Assembly (NCBI GenBank): GCA_023853785.1
Contig: JAJIRX010000936.1
Location: 1-21,311, forward strand
Length of the DNA: 21,311 bases
Reading direction: 5' to 3'
From: Psilocybe azurescens
Lineage: Eukaryota; Basidiomycota; Agaricomycetes; Agaricales; Agrocybaceae
Position numbers and translations under genes: made by a program. Below, one piece after another: positions 1-9,999 of the stretch (positions are counted from its first letter, which is position 1; each line of letters begins with the position of its first letter). The notes beneath the pieces are model-generated. The model was not told the origin of the DNA and searched no databases. It was given only the letters and a program-made list of their open reading frames with translations.

Positions 1-486
1 ATAACCATTATACTCAGTAAAACCTCTCCGAGACAATCTAATGGCGGACACTATCCTGTCCAGTACATTTCGAGACATTCAAATAACTCAATACACCCAG
101 TGTACGTCGAATGTGTACTGTTTCCCAGCACACGCGTCCGTGTCAGCTCATTGGCCTCTTTTCAGTGTCTGCGGGATGCATCATTGTTTTTGATTACTGT
201 GTGTTTCATCGTTGTCCACGAGAGCCTTAACTGAGAGTGACCTTGTCTGCTAGTAATTACATTTGATCAAGAGGTGCTTTTAACAAACATTTTCAAAGTC
301 GAAGAACACCGAAACTAATCGGTGGGCTAGGTCGACTTGATCTGGGTATATCCCGTTGCCTGTGTACTTTCAGTAAATTCTGAAGTTGTTGATGCAGATG
401 GGCTCTTGGTCAGCAGGGAAGGTCTTATTCTTGAGCGTACGTACCAGCCAACATTTTTCCTCTGGTGTCACAACCAATCGTCATCA
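1..486. other. 5' end of window, no gene recognised
   Basis: I see no convincing gene here. A 64-codon open frame at 337-531 (+) has no recognisable motif. The string reading VDLIW at about 331-345 followed by a GT resembles the acidic-LIW motif that begins DUF6533-type proteins. It could be a fragment of the missing N-terminal exons of copy A, but I cannot connect it by clean splicing. Confidence 0.4.
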
Positions 487-599
487 ATGACCTATCAGAT
501 TCGATACTATGCGTTGGTCACCATGATGTAGGTACTATTCAACTGACCTGTGCAATCCCGGAAGATGTATATCATCATTGATTTTATTGGCACCATCAA

Positions 600-890
600 G
601 TTTCAACAGCTACGGTGAGTAGAGTCCTGTTCACGTTCACCCGATATATGCATGCTCACTATCCAGTAGTATTCCTCTCTTCGACGATCGACGACTCTGT
701 AAGCAAATCAATGTCTCCGATACCTGCTACTCAAATCAGCCACTCAATCTCCACCCACCAGCTGTAGGCTAAGTGATAGAAATTATACCATTCCTTGATC
801 TGACGCCACGTTGATCCTCTTCATTGTAGTTGTGAGTCTAGCGACTCTATTGCTTTGTCCGTGCTGACTATGTTCTACTTTTTTTTCAAG
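600..890 (+). other. probable 5' exon region of copy A (ambiguous splicing)
   Basis: This stretch should encode the N-terminal DUF6533 part of copy A. One frame from about 609 reads VSRVLFTFTRY, matching the second membrane segment and NRY/TRY motif of the family. The same bases can also be read as a 52-bp intron starting GTGAGT at about 616, so the exon structure cannot be settled by eye. The last intron, about 832-890, is canonical and puts copy A's Cys-x-x-Phe block in the same phase as copy B. Confidence 0.4.
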
Positions 891-1823
891 GCCACAGTTT
901 CTTTCGATGGCAAGGTTGGACAAGTCTAGGTATTACTATGATGGCTGAAGGTACGTCTACATCCCACAATGCATATATACTACCTACATAATCGTTCATC
1001 CCAGGAATCCTGCAGATCAGGATATATGCCCTCTACCTACAGAGCAGGCAGATATTGGCCGTCATTCTGACATTCTTTCTCATTTCTTCCTCAATATGCG
1101 CGGTCATAATGGGAATGGTACTGGAAGACATCGAAGGTGCGAACGCTTGTTAACTCAGCATCGGCATCTCTACTGGCTTAATCATAATGATTACGTCTCC
1201 AGCAAAAGCTTTACCAATCCCCGGTGGAAAATTTTGCGTGCCGTTCAACATCTCCACGCATTACTACACCTTTTGGATCCCCATCATCTGCTTTGAAGCA
1301 TTACTATGCGTGCTAGGCTTGTTTCGAGGGCGCAAATATCTAAATCGGTCAGATTCGGGAGGCCCTTCAACGTTTCTCCGAAGTGGCCATCATCTACTCG
1401 ATATTCTATTCCGAGACTCCCTCATCTACTTCATAGCGTAGGCGTCTCAACTTCTCCGTCTCATTTATACGACAGTGAAAATGAATGAATACAGAATTGG
1501 GGCGACATATGTTACCACCATGCTATTCTGGCTCGTAATTCGGGTCAGTCGCTATTCATTCTGCCGTTCTTGCTACTACGGCTGACCATTCTGATTATAT
1601 TTAGCAAGGGTTGAATCAAGTCCCATTGGGATTCACCATCGCATTTCCTTCCGTACTATCCAATAGGCTCGTGCTCAACATTCGCGGTGCTTCACATCAT
1701 AAGCAGCCCAACTTGGATGACCTCAGAGAAGTAGAACTAATGACTGTGAACTCCACCAGCGGACCTTCCTTCAACTTCCGCTCATATGCTGGTCGCACGA
1801 GCGCCAGCCAAACTATGTCATAG
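891..1823 (+). CDS. DUF6533-like multi-membrane-segment protein (copy A), 5' end unresolved
   Basis: Exons are 891-950, 1005-1136, 1203-1437, 1495-1543 and 1605-1823, joined by introns of 54, 66, 57 and 61 bp with GT..AG ends, and the spliced frame stays open. Conserved blocks in order are FRWQGW, ILQIRIYALY, ALPIPGGKFCVP, FWIPIICFEALLC, RDSLIYF, ATYVTTMLFWLV, and VPLGFTIAFPSVLSNRLVLN, followed by a Ser-rich tail ending at TAG 1821-1823. This order matches the large Agaricomycete family whose N-terminus carries DUF6533. Members are predicted integral membrane proteins of unknown function. The exon at 891 is preceded by a good intron (832-890, GTGAGT..CAAG). The upstream exons for the first two membrane segments are not clear. 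Candidate pieces at about 605-690 read VSRVLFTFTRY, like the family's KVLFxxxRY motif. A TGA near 807 in the expected frame means the 5' part may be broken. A weak alternative start is ATG 487. Confidence 0.75.
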
Positions 1824-3197
1824 GTGTATCATGTTTAACACAATTAACAAGAGAGAGGCTAGTAAGAAAATAGTCGTGTCGTCGCCAATCGCCTAATGAC
1901 CTTTACTGATATCTATCTGATAGGTTTTGGAAATTCTCAAGTCGAAACCTGTAAAATTAGCTGAGACCGCAACTCAGATATCTATACATTATGTGGGTGG
2001 TCGGCGTGTAAGTAATGTAAATGATCACTTGTATTTCATCCACTTCTAGACTATTTATCGTCTGTAATGTAGTATTGCGTCTCTGTCGCACTATGTATCG
2101 TATAGTAACACTCATCCCATAGACTCTTTAGTCTTATTTACACTCCGAAGTCATCATATGTAATTGTGGAGAACGACTGATAAAAATGTACAAACTGAGT
2201 GGTCGCCCCAACAGTGACCACTGACAAAACATCGTCATGCGTACCATAACCGAGTACATGCACAGTATGTACAGTCACGCATGCGTCACGGATTTATGCT
2301 CTGACAAACTATGGCTATGAGTTTTCCTCTTGCTATAGCTCGGTTGCGGAACATAGTTGTGTATGCGTTTATCCGCCCTTTTTGAGTGTTGCATCGAAAA
2401 ATTGAAGCACTCGCTGCCGTCGGCTGGAACAGGTGGTACCTATTTATTTCACGCCCTCACACGACGGCTACAAGATGGAGTGAAGTATATCATTTCCAGC
2501 GCTAAAGCCTCGTCAAGGGGATCGATACCAAGTTCTTTGTCATGAGAAAATTGTAACACATGGCTCTGAAAAGCCGCTCGTTGAATGATTAAAACGACTC
2601 TGGAGTCTTAGTTGGATTGACCATTTGCTTTAAACCTCAAAGGCTGGTTGCAAAATTCGGAGTGAATATGTCAATTCCGATGTTAAACGTTAAACGCTTG
2701 TCAGACGGATCATCATTCGTGGCTTCCAGTTGTAACACACACGAGCTGTTATTGTATTCTAGCAATTTTTATCACCATCCACCTTGCGGCTCGAGCCTCT
2801 GTCTGAATAAGACGAAAATTGGAGTAGCATCCTTGCGTAGTAAACCCTCACGATTATCCATACGGTGAAAATTCGGGTGAATATCCGATTAGAGGTTAAA
2901 TTAGCTCGTTGTGGTCCTTGATATTTCATCGAGCGCGAGAAGCCGCAGGTTCGATTCCAGTTACCGACAACGACAGTGTCACAAATTATAAGGCGCACGA
3001 CAGTTAAACGTCTCGGTCATATTTGGTCTTTCTTTTGAAGAGGCTCTGATCGGGAGTCAGACCTTAAGTCTTCTTGAAGCAACCTAATTCAAAATTTCAC
3101 GTAGTACACTTACTTACAGCTCTAAAGAATGTCTTAAGAGCTTTTCTCCCTTAATAATGCTATCCAGAATTCGTAAGTCCGCTTTGCCCTCTCCCAC
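1824..3197. other. intergenic between convergent copies A and B
   Basis: Copies A (+) and B (-) converge on this 1.4 kb. The first few hundred bases are presumably the 3' untranslated region of A. Open frames at 2357-2545 (+), 2617-2868 (+) and 2759-2998 (-) have no recognisable motif and I do not call them genes. A tRNA-like pair of boxes at 2901-2958 is listed separately. Confidence 0.5.
2894..2966 (+). other. tRNA-like A-box/B-box pair (tRNA or SINE relic)
   Basis: The bases at 2901-2914 (TTAGCTCGTTGTGG) resemble an RNA polymerase III A box. The bases at 2948-2958 (GGTTCGATTCC) match a B box/T-loop exactly. Their 47-nt spacing is close to that of a tRNA gene. The acceptor stem, D stem and anticodon stem do not pair well, and the T stem has a mismatch. 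This is therefore at best a decayed tRNA or tRNA-derived SINE head, and chance cannot be excluded. Confidence 0.25.
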
Positions 3198-4870
3198 TCA
3201 GAGTGTAGAGAGCTCGGTAGGCCCAATGATACCCAGGATCTCTTCTGGGTGTTCGGATATGGGCGTCAAGGTCTGATTTGAAAAGACACTATCAAAATAA
3301 GTTTTTCCAAAGGTTAGTTTCGGCAGTGACAGATGCGTTCTTTGTTCATACATATGACGGTCGTATATCGTCCTGTGATCACCGATAGCTATAGGTGTGA
3401 CGCCATACTCGTAAAGTATCAGTCTCTTTCATCGCGGCAGCTCGAATATTGATTAGAATACGGTTGGCCAACACTGAGGAAATGGCTGTTGTGAATGGGA
3501 TTGGAGCATCGAGATATATCTGTACTCAAAGTAGATGTGTCTCAGGAAGGGAGGTTGGTAATATACTGAGTACGTACCGATGAAAACCTCCACCACACCA
3601 AACATGTAAGATATGTGGCTGCGATACTGTAAATAATCATAAAAGTAAGCCACCCTAATGTAGAGTGTAGATTGAATTCAACGCTTACGCAAAAAGTAGA
3701 AAACTGAATCTCGTATCATGATCGACATAATCGATTGTTTGCGAGTCGGACTCAGCATGGAAATTGGTGACAATTTCTCCCTAATAGCGATGTAGACTAC
3801 CATGCCACAAAGTAAGGCTTCAAAGAGGAGGGGAGGAATCCAGAATCTATAAAACTCGTGAGGGTCTTTAGGTTCGGGGCGCAGAAGATGCCTCCTGCGA
3901 TTTCGACAATTTTACTAGGTGTTGTACGCGGGTTAGTACACATCAATTTCAAGCCATTTAGGCTCAGTGCTGACCTCGCGGAACATTCGTTGCTAAAAGC
4001 CATACGTCGACTGAGGCACAAGCAAGGAACAAGACGCTCAAAATGCCGAGGATTTTCTTATTCGACATATACAAAGCATATACTCGCATAATTAGAATTG
4101 CTGTCGCATGTCAGTACACCTTCAATGAAAGACGGTTGAGAAACATACTTTGGGTTATCATGGGGATCAGCCATGTGACCAGCCATTGCCACAGGCCGAA
4201 TTGTTTGCCTGGTATTGTATAATCAGTCAGGTCCAGTTCCTAATAGTATCGAACAGCTTACAGCTACGAAGGTAATCAAGAGAATATACCTGCAATCAGG
4301 AGTTTTACACAGATTACAGTGTTGAATTTACACAACTGAGGGTAGAGGACAAAGAGCTCATGTTCAATGTGGTTAAAACGAATTCAAGAACACGAACACT
4401 TACTGATTCAGTCACTCTGGGAGCGAATGTCGCTGTACACAATCGTGAATTGACGTCAGTTGATGAGAAGGGAGCTCCCCACCATATGCCTCCAGCCTGT
4501 CAATGGGAGTCAACAATGTTAGCGCGGTAAACATAGTGACACTAAGAATGTATTGACATTGCCGTGGCTATGATATAGTATCTATTCTGAATGCAAATAG
4601 CGAAGCATGAGACAACTTATGACAATGGAGATACAGCAATGAAGACATACCGCGAAAAAGACAACCTTCGGAAATGACAGCCCCCGGGCTTTACAACTTG
4701 GATCAGAACGAAAAATGATCGAGAAAGATGTGGATGCATTACCCAAAACAGTTCTACCTTTCAAATTATGTCAGATGAGGACGGTTTTCCAGTCATGTCA
4801 TGACAATTTCACCTCTGCATCAAATGTAACCGCTTGAAGGCGTTGCAAGTAAGCTTTGTGTAGAGTACGA
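3198..4870 (-). pseudogene. DUF6533-like membrane protein pseudogene (copy B)
   Basis: On the - strand, high to low coordinates, family blocks appear in order: VTFDAEVKL (about 4806-4832); GLSFPKVVFFA ending at 4651; NRYYIIATAMS from 4586; exon 4262-4289; WQWLVTWLIPMITQ (4149-4208); RVYALYMSNKKIL (3975-4100); AGGIFCAP then FWIPPLLFEALLCGM and RDSVFYF (3689-3914); ATYLTCLVWW (3578-3626); and PIPFTTAISSVLANRILIN from 3519. Introns are short with GT..AG ends. Exons 4149-4208 (60 nt) and 3578-3626 (49 nt) have exactly the lengths of copy A's homologous exons. Disablements are: a one-base frameshift between AGGIFCAP and FWIPP in a T run near 3853; phase mismatches at the junctions near 3974/3914 and 3689/3626; and a frameshift near 3381, after which the open tail continues to a TGA at 3198-3200. 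It is presumably a dead relative of copy A. Confidence 0.8.
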
Positions 4871-6187
4871 AGCACATCAATGTTGTGCGTTGTCTCAATA
4901 AATACCGTATTCAAACAGGTTCAGTGCGACAGGGCCGACTGTACAGTGTTGGGTTAGTGCGCTTGCCGATGAATCCGGGTAATTTATCAGCTATGACGTA
5001 CTCTTCGTGTAATGCATCGTTATGATGGCTTGCATGACCTCCACCGAGGTGTCGGCTGACGCCTGACTAACCACATCCAGAGCACTGTAGGACATTGGGC
5101 GGATTGGTGTACTCCGATTCTGGGCGACGACGAAGTATCAAAATGACAAAGAAGGACGGCCTTTTATACCCAACACCTCATTCTCACCATTCGTCGTTGT
5201 TAGAGTACTGATATAGGATTTGGACGCCAGACATAGCACTTTCCCGTAGCCAACACTGATTTGATGAACCAAGAGAACTTATAACCCTATCGTGGAAATC
5301 GGTGCAAATCATTTCTTAAAATAGCTTTCCGCACAGTTTGCGGAGAAATCGTCGTGCCAGAATATATTTGCCATATGGAGGCTCATAGTCGTGCGACAGC
5401 TCTAAATGGTGACCTGCCGAGTACCTTCAACAACTACGCTGCAAGGGACACGAAAGATAGAGTTTCCGGCAGTAGAATACATACAGAACGAAGTGAACTG
5501 CCTCGATTCCAGGGTGTGGGAGGGACGATGTCCGACTAAATACACAGAGATAGCGGAACTGGAGTAAACTAATCCTTGACTACTCAAAGCTTTTGGGCGA
5601 CATATCATAAAGGCTTGCCGCTGTGGCAATTGAGTTGTTGCCGTTATCGGACCGTTTATGTTTGCAGATAGATGTCTGTGAATATGAATAGAAGAGAGAT
5701 GGAACCAAAGTGAGCTGTAGCCGCATAACGGTAAATTTATGTGGTTTGAATGTTGTCGATGACAGGGTGTGAGTGGATACAGTTTCAGCAGGTGAGAGTG
5801 AGAGAATTGCCTGGTTCATGCCATGATTAGCAAATGATTAGAGATGTGACCCTCGTTGAGGCAGATTTGTATTTGATTAGGATCGAGGGAAGTTGTGGAG
5901 CACAATCAGAGCAGTCTTACCGTCTCATGAAAGTGGGTCAGGCGCAATCGTGAGCTCAGTTAGCACCAGATGACTATCAATGATGAAGACGCAGATGATC
6001 GATGATCGATGACGTGCTATGTAAATAGTTCAAACGCCATAATTTGTTCAACAAGGCTTTGGTAAACAAAAACAAGAAAGAACGCCGAGATGACCGATTC
6101 GGGTGCTCAAGCTTGGTTCAAGCGCTGGTGCTGAGCGCTGAGCGCCGAACGGTGAAGACTACTTGTACTGCCCATCGGAATTTGAAA
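4870..6187. other. intergenic between copies B and C
   Basis: This stretch is upstream of copy B and downstream of copy C. Open frames at 5354-5539 (+), 5402-5629 (-) and 5580-5819 (-) lack recognisable motifs and have no splice structure I trust. A short GATGATC run (about 5995-6012) and a GCGCTGAGCGCTGAGCGCC stretch (about 6132-6150) are simple-sequence features. I see nothing else. Confidence 0.5.
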
Positions 6188-7309
6188 TTACACGTATATC
6201 TTTAATATTGTCCCTTCTCTTCTACCCAATGAGCGTGCTACCAGCACAGTGGTCCATAACACCTTTACATAGGCTTTGCGTAGGTTGAACAGTATTCGGC
6301 TAGCCATCACCAATGACATGGCTGTCGAGTATCCTATATAGTAACTTCTTACCACCTTTAAATTTGAAATCTCAGAATCTCCTACAGGAGGATGAATCCA
6401 CCATACAAGCAAGCAATATATGCTGCTAGGAGATTAGTCAGGTTTATGTAATCGGACCCAGCCAGGACAACTTGCACGTCTCATTAAGCTCTCTTATCTT
6501 ACCACGACATAGAGCGCCATTGGGAACAGAAGCTTTTCGTTTACAAGTGCCGGAATCCAGAACAAGCCGAACTGGCGGCTACTGACTGTGGGATTGCATG
6601 GCTTGCCATTTATTCCGATGTAAGCAAAATTTCAAACGTTGATTGGCCTATGAATTGTTGTACGTGTGCAGATTATCCAGGCTTCAGCCACGAAGCACCT
6701 AAAACTCAAAGGAGAATATAAGCCATATATCGACATTTGAAGGGTTGCTTGTGGTTCGCGAGACCACGCCGGTTCTGCTCCGGAGCTTGAGCTTGAGTAG
6801 TCATGGGAACTACCAGTGCAGTAGAGTTCAACCTTGCATCAGTAAAAATTTTCTACTTTTTAATGAGGATTATTTAAGATGAATTCAACGGTGATCTCGC
6901 AGCTAGAACGACCAGAGTTGAGATCGGCACGAACTTAAATGAGGGGACCACGGTAAGAGAAATAAGCATTCAGAGAAGAAGGCTGAAGTAGTACTGGTGA
7001 GAATGCTCACTGCTGACCAATTCTGTTACTCTCAGCGAGAAGAATGACAGGTTGACGACCGTGATCAACTTCTAGGTATTAGGTTCATTATTCAGTTGAT
7101 TGGACTGTCATAACGTCAATGTGACCATGAATTAGTGAATACTCTGGGAGACAGACGCAAGTAAATGAGAATATAGAGATCAGTCCAAAATAAACATATA
7201 TGAGGATGTAAAGCAATTTGCTGAATTGCCTGGCCATCAACTCGGCTAACCCACAACTGCAGCCAGAGATCAGATCAAGCAACACCGACAGAGGTAGAGA
7301 TTGAGTCAC
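6188..7309 (-). pseudogene. DUF6533-like membrane protein pseudogene (copy C)
   Basis: On the - strand the N-terminal block reads ARQFSKLLYILIYVYFGLIS (about 7155-7250), resembling the family's first membrane segments. Next come QMSIYGLYS and FVAEAWIICT (about 6670-6745), GKPCNPTVSSRQFGLFWIPA (within 6503-6610), VVLAGSDYINLTNLLAAYIACL (about 6408-6470), and VWWIHPP with GYSTAMSLVMASRILFNLR (6188-6422). The stop is the TAA at 6188-6190. The blocks lie in different frames. AAYIACL and LVWWI are one base out of phase near 6405. In-frame stops fall between the FWIPA exon and the IACL block. The WQGW region is barely recognisable. The gene is more degraded than copy B and lies in the same orientation. 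Confidence 0.7.
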
Positions 7310-7742
7310 TTATGTCATCTCTATCTTAATAACTACAAGTTTCTATCATGAGCAAACAAAGAATGTGTAACGAACTTGGATAGAAAATACCTCTCGATCG
7401 AATGCCATAACTACGCAAATTGTCATCTCACCAGTAGGCGTGGTAGCCTAAGAAATCCCCACTTACTAATCTCATCCCGAAAATTTACAGCAGGAGCCGC
7501 TCAGCGCTCTATTATATCAAAGTGACAAAGTATACATAAATACTATGTCAACATACATGTTGTGTATAAAATAATCTTAATATTTATTAGGAGCTAAACA
7601 AAATTCAAAGCTCCCTGGTCCTCTGGGATCCATGTTGAGCGGCTGGTACAAGTGGATGAATTGGGTGGAGAGGGGAACAGTGCAAATTTCCATAAGGTAT
7701 ATTAGGTACCGTCAAAATAACCACTAATTTTGTGTCCTTCGG
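7310..7742. other. intergenic, weak C-terminal coding signal on - strand
   Basis: This is mostly AT-rich non-coding sequence. On the - strand around 7584-7665 one frame reads QFIHLYQPLNMDPRGPGSFE before a TAA. It could be a displaced C-terminus of the unrecognised pseudogene at 7743-8694. I cannot join it to that gene with a clear intron. Confidence 0.3.
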
Positions 7743-8694
7743 TTAGACGTGAGTGGACATGAGATGCACCCCGATCGTTGTGAAAGAATAGTATATGTCC
7801 ACTTGTACATGCTCACGAGGGAGTGTATCAAGGTTCACGTCATTGGCACTGGGTAATATTCCACTCCAGTTAACCTGATCCTCAAGCTTCTTTCCAGGAA
7901 CACTGAGGGGGCACGCCTCATCCGCGTATCCCTCGTGACTATACCCGACGAATTGGGACGGATTCGCCAGGACAGAAATCCGAGCCAAAGTCAGTCTCCG
8001 CGGATGCAGCTACTTAGCCGAGTCTAATGAACCATGAAGCTGCGGGATGATACCAGGAGCCGTGTTCATCTCCTTCACGGCCTTGACCACTTTAACCTGG
8101 TGATTTTCACGGTCCCACTCAATATACTGGGCATACTCTTCGAATTGTCGGAGGACAATAGACCCGGGCTTGCTGCAGTTGACAATGGGACTTTTAATAC
8201 CTTGATTTTTGCGCTGGGAATAAGAGGGAGGGCGGAGTAGGTTTGAAGGATGGCGGGGTCGTAGGGAGGGATGACCTTGGCGATGCTTTTGGAGGCTATT
8301 ATGTCCGACATCTAGAAGGGCACTGGCCGTCGTTTTTACACGTCGACGAGATGAGAGCGACAGGCACTTGTATCTTTAATTATTATATAACAGCCAACCC
8401 AACCTTTTCCAGCGACAAGCGGGGTTTAAACTTTTTAGCCGGCATGTTCCGTGGTCGCGTGTGGATAGAAAGCGAGGTGGTCGTGTTGTCCTTCACTTTT
8501 ATAACCACGGTTTCAAAATTATTATCTGTCCTCCGCTTTTCAGAAAAAACGGGCGTACCTTCGCAGGAAGTGCGTAAAAGAAAGACGGTCCAGTCAAATG
8601 CCTGAGAGTAACTCATTCGCGCGAGAGCATTCTCAAAAAGCAATTTTTGTTGATTGCTCCTCCCTCTGGTTGAGGCGCTAGGACGCAGGATCAC
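7743..8694 (-). pseudogene. unrecognised - strand pseudogene
   Basis: I do not recognise this protein. Three open stretches lie in series on the - strand. The first (8383-8694) is basic and Thr-rich, with IKVKDNTTTSLSIHTRPRN and PAKKFKPRLSLEK; a second possible start is the ATG at about 8617. The second begins MSDIIASKSIAKVIPPYDP at 8311. It changes frame near 8190 into a stretch reading FEEYAQYIEWDRENHQVKVV and KAVKEMNTAPGIIPQLHG. A TAG at about 8012-8014 separates that from an in-frame continuation (7743-7988) with NPSQFVGYSHEGYADEACPL. The stretch between 8312 and 8395 may be an intron ending CTTCTAG before 8311. The frame change plus the in-frame stop suggest a dead gene. Codon composition is GC-richer than the flanks, which supports real former coding. 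Confidence 0.5.
8319..8336 (+). other. 18-nt match to lacZ-alpha / M13 forward primer region
   Basis: GGCACTGGCCGTCGTTTT at 8319-8336 is identical to the start of the lacZ-alpha segment in pUC/M13 cloning vectors, which contains the M13 forward primer site. The match then continues imperfectly with ACA and CGTCG, with one extra T and one missing A. No polylinker is visible beyond a TCTAGA at 8311-8316. It could be a vector remnant at an assembly join or a chance match. Confidence 0.5.
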
Positions 8695-8831
8695 CTGGAG
8701 CTCTACTACATTCTCTCTCCCTTTCTTTTCCTGTTTTTATCCTCCTTGTTCTAGGTACTGATGCAATACAACGTCTTCTATACCCCTTATTTTCCACAAT
8801 TTTTTCAATCCCCATCAATGATTTAATCGCG

Positions 8832-9716
8832 ATGTCGACGAGTATATGTGGTATGGTGATCATAAGCCTTCTGGTGAGCCTCTAATACATACTGGTCACA
8901 CTCGCCATCCAAAATCCCGCTCTATCCATAGTTATGCACTACCTGCGCGTCTCCATCCCGCTCTCGCTCCCCTACTCCCCGCGTCCGCTGTCCTGCTCAA
9001 CGAGATCCTCAAAGGTTCCATCTCCTTCATCGTCGTCCTCCTGCGTTCCCTCTTCCTCCAACGATCCCTACACTAGCATCCGCTCACGCGGCGCAAGCCT
9101 TCAGTGCCCCTTTACTCTAGCTCAGCACATTCAGTCACCTCTGCCGCATGGTGTTCAGCACAGACTACTGGAAGCTCTCCATCCCCGCCATCTTCTACGT
9201 CGTGTAGAACTCGCTCCAGTTTGTCGCCGTTGTGAACCTCCCCGTCGCCTCCTTCTAAGTGACCTGCCAAACGAAGATCCTCACCACCGCCGCGTTCAGC
9301 GTCGCGCTGTTCCGCAAGAAGCTCATCGGCGCCAAGTGGCTCTCGCTTTTCTTCATGGCTACTGGCGTGGGTATTGTGCAGATCCAGAACGCGGCGATGG
9401 CCATAAAGCCGCCTGCTGTGGACAGTGCGTAAGAGTTCCACCATGCTATGAACCCGCTGAAGGGCTTCACCGCGGTCACCGCGTCGTGCTTCACCTTGGG
9501 CCTCGCGGGCGTGTACTTCAAGATGGTTCTCAAGGGTCGAAAGCGGACCTCAGGGTGCGCAACGTCCAACTATCTTTGTTCTCCCTTATCCCAGTGCCGC
9601 TCCCCACATTGTACGCCTCACTACTGCCAAACTCAAAGGGCTTTTTCCAGGATCTGTTCCGCCACTTCGGGTGGTGGGTCTGGGCCACCGTTACGACCCA
9701 AGTGTTTGGCGGATAG
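8832..9716 (+). pseudogene. nucleotide-sugar (UDP-galactose/UDP-GlcNAc type) transporter pseudogene
   Basis: Intact members of this SLC35A/Gms1-like family sit in the Golgi membrane and exchange UDP-sugars for UMP. Blocks in order are LVTLAIQNPALSIVMHY (8892-8942); SAVLLNEILKGSISFIV (about 8989-9040); DYWKLSIPAIFYVV (9163-9204); SLQFVAVVNLPVASF (9211-9255); KILTTAAFSVALFRKKLIGA (9271-9330); KWLSLFFMATGVGIVQIQ (9331-9384); MNPLKGFTAVTASCFTLGLA then GVYFKMVLKG (9448-9537); and RNVQLSLFSLIP then VWATVTTQVFGG (to 9713). The frame shifts near 8985, between 9076 and 9130, and near 9537. In-frame stops are a TAA near 8880, TAG 9205-9207, TAA 9256-9258, TAA 9430-9432 and TAG 9714-9716. The first two in the core replace the family's Gln in YVxQN and ATFQVT. 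The C-terminal membrane segments beyond QVFGG are not recognisable. No introns are evident in the core. Confidence 0.92.
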
Positions 9717-9729
9717 ATACCTCCCTCTG

Positions 9730-9965
9730 GCTTCTTGTCCAAGGTGTACGACGAGTGGCTCATCTGACAAGTTCTTGGAGTTGATGGGACTTCTTCTTTG
9801 ATTGCTCTTGCCCTTTTCTTGGTCCTTCTGCACTTGCTCCCTGATGTACTGAATGAACTGGGGGCGGGAGTTTGTGGAGACTTTCGACGTATTTTTTATA
9901 GTTCAATGGAAACCATGGCATTGACTTTGAGCTGAAGGAGGGCGTCGTCTGCGCGGTAAGTAAGG
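9730..9965 (-). pseudogene. possible small basic protein relic on - strand
   Basis: On the - strand LNYKKYVESLHKLPPP (about 9865-9912) is followed, one base out of frame, by FIQYIREQVQKDQEKGKS (about 9805-9860) and a basic tail. The pattern of an aromatic-basic start, a Leu-Pro pair and a charged helix faintly recalls small mitochondrial LYR-motif proteins, but key residues do not match and I would not assign it. The + strand of the same stretch holds GIDFELKEGVVCA (about 9919-9957) before a GTAAGT, so coding could be on either strand. Confidence 0.25.
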
Positions 9966-9999
9966 ACGGAGGGTACGGGGTTTTTAGCGCCATGCGCAC

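Noticed and set aside
5995..6015. GATGATC tandem run with TGACGTG as a regulatory element
   Set aside because: Only about three units, with no gene start nearby that it could serve.
8034..8605. Long + strand open frames at 8034-8240 and 8243-8605
   Set aside because: They are antisense to the better-supported - strand series with shared block structure; their translations show no motif.
9112..9569. - strand open frames of 104-110 codons
   Set aside because: They are shadows of the transporter pseudogene on the + strand, whose family match is clear; GC-rich coding sequence commonly leaves long antisense frames.
8934..9716. A single 260-codon + strand ORF as an intact gene
   Set aside because: Only its last part (from about 9537) and its first few codons match the transporter; the middle is out of frame with the conserved residues.
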